Assembly: GCA_946479535.1 (NCBI GenBank)
Contig: CAMLGP010000268.1
Location: forward strand, 1-5,279
DNA length: 5,279 nucleotides
Source of the DNA: an uncultured Bacteroidota bacterium
GTDB taxonomy: Bacteria; Bacteroidota; Bacteroidia; Chitinophagales; Chitinophagaceae
Direction: 5' to 3'
The number at the start of each line of letters is the position of its first letter. The stretch's first letter is position 1. A program made the position numbers and the translations under genes. The notes beneath the pieces are model-generated. The model saw only the letters and a list, made by a program, of their open reading frames with translations, was not told the origin of the DNA and did no database searches. Shown here piece by piece: positions 1 to 5,279 of the stretch.

Positions 1-609
1 GTGGATTTTGGGGCCTTCTTTTCCAAACAAAGCCCATATGATCTGCGGATATTGACTGCCTTGCGTATGAATGCCACCTTTCCTGTTGTATTACCAAATG
101 TATGGTTGCCATCCAATCCGGTTATTGATGTGATGGATGCCGGGTTAAGAGATAACTATGGACAGGAAACATCTCTTCGGTTTTTAGAAAACTTTCATGA
201 CTGGCTCAGCAAGAATACCAGCGGTATTCTCATATTGCAAATTCGTGATCGCAGTCCGGGTGGCTGGGACTCTCCCTATCTTTCAGATGATATAACAGAC
301 CATTTCACCAAGCCGTTTCTTCTCCTCCAACATAATTGGTTTAAGATGATGGAGTATTTCCAGGATGATATGTTAAGTTATTATAGTGAGCATCCGGGAA
401 GGGATATTCACAAGATACTTTTCCAATATGCTGCGGATAAAGAAGAGAATAAAGCTGCGCTAAATTTCCACCTGAGCAGAAGAGAAAGGATCGATATCAT
501 GGCATCCGTTAATTCCTTCTCCAATCAAAAAAGCTTTAAGCAATTACTTGCCTTACTGGATGCAGAAAAGAATACAAAACCAGCAGCTACCGAAACTACC
601 GGAAATTAA
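1..609 (+). CDS. Patatin-like phospholipase, C-terminal part (5' end outside window)
   Basis: This is the last ~202 residues of a patatin-like (Ser-Asp dyad) lipid acyl hydrolase. The frame is open from base 1, so the GTG there is probably an internal valine and not the start. Near residue 46 (window numbering) the stretch VIDVMDAGLRDNYG carries the D-G/A-G motif that holds the catalytic Asp of the patatin dyad. It is preceded by the usual lead-in, ALRMNATFPVVLPNVWLP (residues 20-37). The nucleophile motif GxSxG and the oxyanion-loop glycines lie further upstream, outside the window. About 155 residues follow the Asp motif, an acidic/basic helical tail ending in a low-complexity KPAATETTGN stretch. 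The family hydrolyses acyl chains from phospholipids or related lipids; the substrate here cannot be told. The gene converges on the lipid kinase, with overlapping stop codons. The family call is solid; activity cannot be judged without the N-terminal half. Confidence 0.82.
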   Translation: MDFGAFFSKQSPYDLRILTALRMNATFPVVLPNVWLPSNPVIDVMDAGLRDNYGQETSLRFLENFHDWLSKNTSGILILQIRDRSPGGWDSPYLSDDITDHFTKPFLLLQHNWFKMMEYFQDDMLSYYSEHPGRDIHKILFQYAADKEENKAALNFHLSRRERIDIMASVNSFSNQKSFKQLLALLDAEKNTKPAATETTGN

Positions 610-1508
610 TTGGCTGGCTGAATAAGGCGGAAGCATTTTTTCTTTACCTGTATACTTAATTTTTCCGGGGTTTCAGCTGGATCACCATCTATATGTAGAG
701 GGGCAAGACTTGTATTGATGATCTTCAACTCGCTTGTCTGGAAATAGATAACCGGGTTGTTTAAGGAGTTTTCAATCTTGCTCAGGCGCCCGGCGAGGAT
801 TTGCCTGATCAGGTTAAAAAGCAACAAAGGCTTTGCTGTTTTTTTGGCGATCACTACATCCAGCAATCCATCAGACAATAAAGCTTTTGGTGCAATGGTG
901 AAATTATTTCCAAACTGGTTGCTGTTTGCAATGCTGATCAGGAAAGCTTCAGTTGAAAAACTGAGGCCATTGCTTTCAATTACGAACGAATAGGGATCGG
1001 CAGAAAAGAAATTCCTGCCTACCAGTGTGGCGTACGTAGCTAATCCTCTTTTAGGCTGTTTGGCAAATTCATGGGCCACCTTTGCATCAAAACCAAGTCC
1101 ACATAACATGCAGGCAAATTGCCCGTTAATATAAAATCCATCAATAAGTGAAGCCTTACCGGTGAAAACTATATCCAATGCCTGGGCAGGCTGTTTGGGG
1201 ATCCTGGCGGCAAAGGCCAATCCATTACCCGAACCACAGGGAATGATTCCAAAGTTTACATTCTGGCCCATCAGGCTGCCGGCTACCTGGCTTACGGTGC
1301 CATCCCCTCCGGCAATTACAATATCCGTAACTTTCTGTTCCTGTATGATGGAATGAAGAAAGGAATAATCTCCACTTGCTATTGAGGGAAAGATCTGATA
1401 AGGAATACCCAGGGCCTCAGTACTTCTTTCAATCAGTTGTTGAAGGTCCTTTTTCGTTCTGGTTCCGGAGATGGGATTTATAATATAAATAATATTCCTT
1501 TGGCTCAT
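606..1508 (-). CDS. Diacylglycerol/sphingosine kinase-type lipid kinase (YegS/DgkB-like)
   Basis: This complete 300-residue protein belongs to the DAGK catalytic-domain family, whose soluble members transfer ATP phosphate to diacylglycerol, sphingoid bases or related lipids at the inner face of the membrane. Length is normal (about 290-330). Visible motifs in order: INPISGTR at 10-17 (first strand of the nucleotide domain); AGGDGT at 66-71 (signature nucleotide-binding loop); PCGSGNGLA at 90-98 (the family's P-x-G-T/S-G-N motif); GLGFDAKVA at 137-145; NSNQFGNNFTIAPKA at 196-209 with SDGLLDVVI at 212-220 (second-domain core); and HIDGDP at 272-277 (conserved acidic site near the C-terminus). 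The ATG at 1506-1508 gives the expected N-terminus directly before the first strand. No Shine-Dalgarno is seen, but a TTG-N20-TACATTTG promoter lies just upstream. The 3' end overlaps the patatin gene by four bases. In Bacteroidota such kinases may serve phospholipid recycling or sphingolipid metabolism; the substrate is not determined by sequence. Confidence 0.93.
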   Translation of the reverse strand: MSQRNIIYIINPISGTRTKKDLQQLIERSTEALGIPYQIFPSIASGDYSFLHSIIQEQKVTDIVIAGGDGTVSQVAGSLMGQNVNFGIIPCGSGNGLAFAARIPKQPAQALDIVFTGKASLIDGFYINGQFACMLCGLGFDAKVAHEFAKQPKRGLATYATLVGRNFFSADPYSFVIESNGLSFSTEAFLISIANSNQFGNNFTIAPKALLSDGLLDVVIAKKTAKPLLLFNLIRQILAGRLSKIENSLNNPVIYFQTSELKIINTSLAPLHIDGDPAETPEKLSIQVKKKCFRLIQPAN

Positions 1509-1527
1509 TATGTTTGTTCAGGCGGGG

Positions 1528-1558
1528 CAAATGTACTTTAATGCTTCCATCTTATCAA
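1528..1558 (-). promoter_or_regulatory. Bacteroidota-type promoter of the lipid kinase gene
   Basis: Read on the minus strand, TACATTTG (1528-1535) matches the Bacteroidota -7 consensus TAnnTTTG exactly. A TTG (1556-1558) matching the -33 core lies 20 bases upstream. Transcription would start near 1522, giving a leader of only about 14 bases before the ATG at 1508. The typA promoter has the same spacing, which strengthens both calls. Confidence 0.65.
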
Positions 1559-1598
1559 TCCGGTTGTAATTCATACTATTGTAGGTTTCAAATAAGTG

Positions 1599-1682
1599 AA
1601 GTCCACAGAGAGCCATAGAGGAATAAAGTACCACAGAAACAGGTCTGCGGCTCTCCTATTCACAGTGACTCTCTGTGGACTT
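1599..1682. repeat. Imperfect long inverted repeat with CCACAGAG-type units
   Basis: A perfect 14-base inverted repeat pairs AAGTCCACAGAGAG (1599-1612) with CTCTCTGTGGACTT (1669-1682), separated by 56 bases. The inner part is partly self-complementary; for example, ATAG at 1615-1618 can pair with CTAT at 1656-1659. The left half repeats a short unit: CCACAGAGA at 1603, CCATAGAGG at 1613 and CCACAGAAA at 1631. CACAGTGA at 1661 is a looser copy. This resembles dispersed intergenic elements built on CACAGAG units that occur in many bacterial genomes (general knowledge; copy number cannot be seen here). It sits between two divergent promoters. It has no coding capacity and no T-tract typical of an intrinsic terminator. 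Confidence 0.7.
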
Positions 1683-1726
1683 AAAAGAACTATCAAACAG
1701 GGATGTCTAAATGATTAAGGGAATTT

Positions 1727-1734
1727 TATTTTTG
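1727..1734 (+). promoter_or_regulatory. -7 box directly before the DUF2905 gene
   Basis: TATTTTTG fits the Bacteroidota -7 consensus TAnnTTTG and ends only four bases before the ATG at 1739. No clear TTG lies 19-21 bases upstream, so the -33 element is weak or absent. If used, transcription would begin at or next to the start codon, giving a leaderless or nearly leaderless mRNA. The surrounding A/T richness makes a chance match possible. Confidence 0.4.
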
Positions 1735-1738
1735 TGTT

Positions 1739-1963
1739 ATGAATTCAGGCACCGGGAAAATAATCATAATAATCGGGGTCGTAATTGTGTTGGCCGGGCT
1801 AATTGTCTATTTTTTTCATGACAAACTGAACTGGATCGGCCGGCTGCCAGGTGATGTAAGAATAGAAAAGGAGAATTTCAGATTTTATTTCCCAATTACT
1901 ACCATGATAGTGTTAAGCCTTCTGATAACACTGATTGCTCAAATCATCAGGCGCTTTTTCTAA
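1739..1963 (+). CDS. DUF2905 family small membrane protein
   Basis: This is a 74-residue protein with two predicted membrane helices, about residues 7-26 (KIIIIIGVVIVLAGLIVYFF) and 52-70. They flank a short polar loop with the signature GRLPGDVRIEKENFRFYFP (34-52). The G-R-L-P-G-D-x-R-I-E motif followed by an aromatic-rich F-x-F-Y-F-P stretch is characteristic of DUF2905, a widespread family of 65-80 residues with no established biochemical role. Length and topology are complete. The ATG start has no Shine-Dalgarno; a TAnnTTTG-like -7 box almost abuts it. The gene converges on the alpha/beta hydrolase with only five bases between stop codons, and no terminator hairpin is visible there. Inner-membrane location is inferred from the helices. 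Confidence 0.9.
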   Translation: MNSGTGKIIIIIGVVIVLAGLIVYFFHDKLNWIGRLPGDVRIEKENFRFYFPITTMIVLSLLITLIAQIIRRFF

Positions 1964-1968
1964 AGAAT

Positions 1969-2967
1969 TTATTTTTTGACGTAGGATAGTCTGAGGATTT
2001 CTAAACCAAACTTTTCACAATCTGCTCCTACTGTTGCAAGGTCTTTTGATTTTATATAAGAACTGATCACATGTTCACCTGCATTGGGAACAGCCATTTC
2101 TCTTTTTAAACTATCCGGAGTCCCAAGCTGACGAAACATTCTCTTCATGGCTGATACTTTCACCACTGGGTCCTGATGGTCCTCATCCTTATAATAATAA
2201 AGAAGCAATAGCGGCTGTTTTACTTTTTCAAATACAGAGGCTTTCATGGAAGTCTCCAGTAGTTCTTCCAGTTGAACAGCAGCTTCCATCCTGTATTTAT
2301 AAGTCCAGTACTGGTGATAAAGAGCGGAAGTATCATCAGCAACATTATACTTTCCTTTCACCATGCGAGCAACCTGCAATCCCCAATGGTTGTTCAATAC
2401 CCACGCGGCGGGATCATTAATGGCAATATTGGGCGATAATAAAATAATGCCGGCAATATCCGGATATTCTGCTGCCAGTTTTAAGGCCAGTGTGCCACCT
2501 GTAGAACATCCCATGAGTATCACTTTGTTGCCAAGCTGTTTTCCTATTTCATAGGCCTGTTTTGCGCCTTCCCACAATTTATCCACTGTAAGATTAATCA
2601 TGGGTTCTGTTGTATCAATACCATGTTCAGGCAGCCTTGAGAGATAAAGATTGCAGCCAAACTTTTGTGCAAACTGGTAATGGATTGGGTCGCCTTCTTC
2701 CTGGCTTGCAGAAAAACCGTGCAGGTAAACCACAGCGTATTCGGTTTTTTGTTTAATGGAATCATTAAGCCAGATAATCCTTGCTTCATTGTCTGGTTTC
2801 AGCTTGTGGCCAGCTTCCTGGTCATGAATATATTTTTCCAAAGTGGACGCTGAAGAAGGAACTGCTGGCAGAATATCACTATAAGTTGGTGCGGATGGTT
2901 TGGAGCCAAAGAAATAAAGAATGATCAGAAGCAATATGACAAATGCAAACCATTTGAGAAATTTCAT
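1969..2967 (-). CDS. Membrane-anchored alpha/beta hydrolase (esterase/lipase-like)
   Basis: This complete 332-residue protein starts with a basic tip and one hydrophobic helix (about residues 3-20, WFAFVILLLIILYFF). There is no cleavage site or lipobox cysteine, so it is probably a signal anchor with the enzyme facing the periplasm. The alpha/beta-hydrolase fold follows: strand and oxyanion region VVYLHGFSAS (79-88), and nucleophile elbow GCSTGG (153-158) with Ser155 in the G-x-S-x-G motif. An acid segment DEDHQDPVV (261-269) supplies Asp263 or Asp266, and GEH (297-299) supplies His299, completing the triad. A cap-like helical insert lies between about 185 and 245. The family hydrolyses carboxylic esters; carboxylesterase, monoglyceride lipase and peptidase are all possible, and no motif decides the substrate. 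The start is the first in-frame ATG and gives the anchor helix. Only a weak -7 match (TAGCTTTA, 2984-2991 minus strand) lies upstream. A degraded coding remnant on the same strand ends 21 bases before the start, hinting at a former operon. Confidence 0.87.
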   Translation of the reverse strand: MKFLKWFAFVILLLIILYFFGSKPSAPTYSDILPAVPSSASTLEKYIHDQEAGHKLKPDNEARIIWLNDSIKQKTEYAVVYLHGFSASQEEGDPIHYQFAQKFGCNLYLSRLPEHGIDTTEPMINLTVDKLWEGAKQAYEIGKQLGNKVILMGCSTGGTLALKLAAEYPDIAGIILLSPNIAINDPAAWVLNNHWGLQVARMVKGKYNVADDTSALYHQYWTYKYRMEAAVQLEELLETSMKASVFEKVKQPLLLLYYYKDEDHQDPVVKVSAMKRMFRQLGTPDSLKREMAVPNAGEHVISSYIKSKDLATVGADCEKFGLEILRLSYVKK

Positions 2968-2988
2968 AGCAGGAGCATTTGCATAAAG

Positions 2989-3144
2989 CTAAGAGGATTT
3001 TTTTGATTTTCTAAACAGTTTCACTGTGCGTGTCACACCGCAGACATCTTTTTCTTCGAAAGTTTGCAATAGTTCAAATCGTGGATCATCGCGCAGTTGT
3101 TGTAATTCTACGCAGCCCTCTGCTTCAAGGCGCGAAGGCGGAAA
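2989..3144 (-). pseudogene. C-terminal remnant of an unrecognised protein
   Basis: The minus frame is open for 51 codons, bounded upstream by two consecutive TAA stops (3145-3150) and ended by TAG at 2989-2991. It has no ATG. The translation looks like a genuine protein tail, not noise: ELQQLRDDPRFELLQ (about residues 13-27), then TFEEKDVCGVTRTVKLFRK (28-46), then a basic SKKSS end. Balanced charged and hydrophobic residues, two cysteines and a lysine-rich finish fit a soluble C-terminal domain. I do not recognise the family. Beyond the two stops the same frame continues as TTDEEMVLSLRGLNFLS (3151-3201), which could be more of the same gene. It ends 21 bases before the hydrolase start, so the two may once have been co-transcribed. 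The alternative is a chance open frame. Confidence 0.42.
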
Positions 3145-3207
3145 TTATTAGGAAAGAAAATTCAGGCCTCGCAGGCTGAGGACCATTTCTTCATCAGTTG
3201 TGATTTT

Positions 3208-3462
3208 TTATTTTTCATAATATATTTTGCTATCAGTATATAAAAGGCAATACAGCGGTCCTATGATCAGCATTATATAGACTGAACATCCAATGATCTC
3301 TGGCATTCCTTTAAAGAAATAAGTCTTGTAGGTAAGCGGGAGTGTACCGCATAAAAATAAAAGGTTCGGGAATTTAACGGCATGAAACCCAATTGAGCAA
3401 TCGGGGCTGCTATTAAATCGTATGATGGCTTGACCAATTGATTCAGGAGCTGCTGCGGGTAT
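3208..3462 (-). pseudogene. Probable remnant of a membrane protein gene
   Basis: The minus frame is open for 84 codons between a TGA at 3463-3465 and a TAA at 3208-3210. There is no ATG in its first 50 codons. The translation has two hydrophobic stretches, FPNLLFLCGTLPL (about residues 31-43) and EIIGCSVYIMLIIGPLYCLL (55-74), then the polar end YTDSKIYYEK. That pattern suits the last two helices and the tail of a membrane protein. An internal ATG would give a 32-residue single-helix peptide, which is a less likely real gene. The frame is the same as that of the remnant at 2989-3144. A second minus frame overlaps it (3276-3491, 72 open codons with stretches such as FEYPQQLLNQLVKPSYDLI), so a frameshift in an original longer gene is possible. 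No family is recognised. A chance open frame cannot be excluded. Confidence 0.35.
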
Positions 3463-3541
3463 TCAAAAGCATGCCTGCCATAGAGGTAATGCTATATACT
3501 ATTCTTTAACAGGAGTAACAGCAAAATAACCTTTCCTTCTC

Positions 3542-3572
3542 TTGCCAGCCCGGTTTATTTAGGCTACCTTTG
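3542..3572 (+). promoter_or_regulatory. Bacteroidota-type promoter of typA
   Basis: TTG at 3542-3544 and TACCTTTG at 3565-3572 form a -33/-7 pair with a 20-base spacer. The -7 box is an exact TAnnTTTG match. The architecture is identical to the lipid-kinase promoter. Transcription would start near 3578, leaving a leader of about 45 bases to the ATG at 3624. That leader shows no obvious regulatory fold. Confidence 0.7.
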
Positions 3573-3623
3573 CACGCTTAATCAGAATAAGGTTGAGGCA
3601 GACCAATTCAATTAGTTAAAAGT

Positions 3624-5279
3624 ATGGAAATCAGGAATATAGCTATCATTGCGCACGTTGACCACGGTAAAACCACACTGGTGGACAAGATCCTGCATAC
3701 CACCAAGGTTTTCAGGGATAACCAGGAGACCGGTGAGCTGATCATGGATAGCAATGACCTGGAAAGAGAGCGGGGTATCACCATTTTCTCTAAAAACGCT
3801 GCGGTCGAATACAAAGGGGTAAAGATCAATGTGATTGATACTCCAGGCCACGCCGATTTTGGCGGTGAGGTAGAAAGAGTATTGAAAATGGCTGATGGGG
3901 TACTGCTGCTGGTGGATGCTTTTGAAGGTCCCATGCCTCAAACCCGTTTTGTTCTCCAGAAGGCCTTGCATCTGAATCTGAAGCCTATTGTTGTTATCAA
4001 TAAAGTTGATAAGCCTAATTGCCGCCCTGATGAAGTGCATGACGCGGTTTTTGAACTATTCTTTAACCTGGATGCTACAGAAGAACAATTGGATTTCCCA
4101 ACCTATTATGGTTCCGGTAAAAATGGCTGGTTTAATGATTCACTGACCCAGATAGATAATATTACTCCTTTGCTGGATGGCATCATTAAGTATGTGCCGC
4201 CTCCAAAAGTGAATGAAGGATTTACACAGATGCAGATCACTTCCCTGGATTATTCTTCATTCCTGGGAAGGATTGCTATTGGAAAAGTTAGTCGCGGTAC
4301 CATCAAAGAAAACCAGCCAGTTGCATTGGTTCAGGCTGGCGGAATTATCAAAAAAACAAGGGTACGCGAGCTTTACGTATTTGAGGGAATGGGTAAGAAG
4401 AAGGTTACTGAAGTTATAGCGGGTGATCTTTGTGCTGTAGTTGGAATTGAAGATTTTAATATTGGTGATACACTGGCTGATGTTGAGAATCCGGAAGCAT
4501 TACCGGTGATCAGTGTAGATGAGCCTACCATGAGCATGCTATTCAGCATTAATAACTCTCCTTTTTTTGGCAAGGACGGAAAATTTGTAACCAGCCGTCA
4601 CTTGCGTGATCGTTTGATGAAAGAAACTGAGAAGAACCTTGCCTTGCGAGTAGAGGATACAGACGGTGCAGATAGTTTTCTTGTATATGGAAGAGGTATC
4701 CTTCATTTGGGAATTTTGATTGAAACCATGCGCAGGGAAGGATATGAATTGACAGTAGGTCAGCCTACCGTTATTGTTAAAGAGATCAGTGGAAAGAAAT
4801 GTGAGCCGTATGAAAACCTGGTAGTGGATGTTCCTCAGGAGTACAGTGGTAAGGTAATTGATCTTGTAACCCAGCGTAAGGGTGAGATGCTGGTGATGGA
4901 AACAAAGGGTGATATGCAACACCTGGAGTTTGATATTCCTTCTCGTGGATTGATTGGACTGCGTAGCAATATGTTGACAAACACAGCAGGTGAAGCAATT
5001 ATGGCTCACCGTTTTACTGAATATAAACCCTGGAAGGGAACCATCCCCGGAAGGAACAATGGAGTTCTGTTATCAAAGAATACAGAAAGGACTACAGGTT
5101 ATTCTATCGATAAACTTCAGGACAGGGGACGCTTTTTTGTTGATCCAGGTGAGGAAGTATATGCAGGACAGATCATTGCTGAGAATATTAAACCCGGGGA
5201 CCTGGTAGTTAATGCTACAGAAGCCAAGAAGCTGACCAACCACCGCGCCAGCGGCAGTGATGATGCAGCCCGCATTGCG
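3624..5279 (+). CDS. typA: Translational GTPase TypA/BipA (3' end outside window)
   Basis: The frame is open for 552 codons to the window edge; TypA is usually about 600-615 residues, so roughly the last 50 are missing. This EF-G-like ribosome-associated GTPase hydrolyses GTP on the 70S ribosome and supports 50S assembly and growth under cold and other stress. GTPase motifs: G1 AHVDHGKTT (10-18), G2 in RERGITI (48-54), G3 DTPGHADFGGEVERV (72-86), G4 NKVD (126-129), and a G5-region YYGSGKNGW around 160-170. The beta-barrel domain 2 follows (MQITSLDYSSFLGRIAIGKV), then domain III (EPTMSMLFSINNSPFFG...GKFVTSRHLRDRL). Next comes domain V, then the TypA-specific C-terminal domain with SRGLIGLRSNMLT and KKLTNHRASGSDDAARIA at the edge. 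The start is fixed by an in-frame TGA at 3594-3596 and by the canonical N-terminus; no Shine-Dalgarno is seen. No frameshift or missing residue is found. It has its own promoter. Confidence 0.97.
   Translation, partial: MEIRNIAIIAHVDHGKTTLVDKILHTTKVFRDNQETGELIMDSNDLERERGITIFSKNAAVEYKGVKINVIDTPGHADFGGEVERVLKMADGVLLLVDAFEGPMPQTRFVLQKALHLNLKPIVVINKVDKPNCRPDEVHDAVFELFFNLDATEEQLDFPTYYGSGKNGWFNDSLTQIDNITPLLDGIIKYVPPPKVNEGFTQMQITSLDYSSFLGRIAIGKVSRGTIKENQPVALVQAGGIIKKTRVRELYVFEGMGKKKVTEVIAGDLCAVVGIEDFNIGDTLADVENPEALPVISVDEPTMSMLFSINNSPFFGKDGKFVTSRHLRDRLMKETEKNLALRVEDTDGADSFLVYGRGILHLGILIETMRREGYELTVGQPTVIVKEISGKKCEPYENLVVDVPQEYSGKVIDLVTQRKGEMLVMETKGDMQHLEFDIPSRGLIGLRSNMLTNTAGEAIMAHRFTEYKPWKGTIPGRNNGVLLSKNTERTTGYSIDKLQDRGRFFVDPGEEVYAGQIIAENIKPGDLVVNATEAKKLTNHRASGSDDAARIA

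Larger units (their letters stand above)
2968..3541. other. Long stretch without an intact gene (degraded region)
   Basis: This roughly 570-base stretch lies between the hydrolase start and the typA promoter and has no complete gene on either strand. It holds the two minus-strand remnants described separately. It also has AT-rich runs around 3201-3240 and a GC-richer patch near 3115-3180. No tRNA, CRISPR, transposase or clear terminal repeat is visible. Confidence 0.6.

Noticed and set aside
757..993. Plus-strand open frame inside the lipid kinase gene
   Set aside because: It is antisense to conserved kinase motifs and has no supporting promoter or family resemblance.
1603..1668. CRISPR-like or tandem repeat array
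   Set aside because: The CCACAGAGA-type units are short, degenerate and irregularly spaced, with no spacer structure and no cas genes.
1599..1682. Intrinsic terminator
   Set aside because: The loop is 56 bases and no T-tract follows either arm. There is also no gene end nearby that needs one.
3106..3240. Plus-strand open frame with a basic stretch FKARRRKLLGKKIQ
   Set aside because: It is about 45 codons without a start codon or upstream signal, and it lies opposite the better minus-strand remnant. Probably chance.
3608..4040. Two minus-strand open frames opposite the typA GTPase domain
   Set aside because: They overlap the G1-G4 motifs of typA on the other strand, and one is serine-rich antisense reading. 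Both are shadows.
4539..5009. Long minus-strand open frame (156 codons) within the typA region
   Set aside because: It lies opposite the clearly coding typA frame, and its translation has biased, non-protein-like composition. It is a shadow frame.

Overview
The window looks like ordinary chromosomal DNA from a member of the Bacteroidota, plausibly of the Chitinophagia/Sphingobacteriia type. Four things point that way: promoter -7 boxes of the form TAnnTTTG, no Shine-Dalgarno sequences before the genes, moderate GC, and the style of the encoded proteins. The genus-level guess is inference.

Layout. (1) At 1-609 (+) lies the C-terminal part of a patatin-like phospholipase cut by the left edge. 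(2) It converges with 606-1508 (-), a complete diacylglycerol/sphingosine-kinase-type lipid kinase; the two stop codons overlap in a TTAA. (3) The region 1509-1738 is a divergent intergenic stretch. It holds a good lipid-kinase promoter, an imperfect long inverted repeat built on CCACAGAGAG/CTCTCTGTGG, and a -7 box almost touching the next start codon. (4) 1739-1963 (+) is a small two-helix DUF2905 membrane protein. (5) It converges, with a 5-base gap, on 1969-2967 (-), an N-terminally membrane-anchored alpha/beta hydrolase. (6) The region 2968-3623 has no intact gene. On the minus strand it carries two coding-like stretches in the same frame, separated by stop codons. They look like the debris of one or two degraded genes. 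It ends in a strong promoter. (7) From 3624 to the right edge (+) is typA/bipA, a translational GTPase, complete at the N-terminus and lacking about its last 50 residues.

Functionally, three neighbours act on lipids or esters: phospholipase, lipid kinase and a carboxylesterase-like hydrolase. DUF2905 is a membrane protein of unknown role. Their opposing orientations argue against a single operon, so any shared lipid-turnover role is only a suggestion. TypA is a housekeeping, stress-linked ribosomal GTPase with its own promoter.

I see no convincing new multi-gene system. The parts most worth a second look are the degraded stretch 2989-3462 and the inverted-repeat element 1599-1682.
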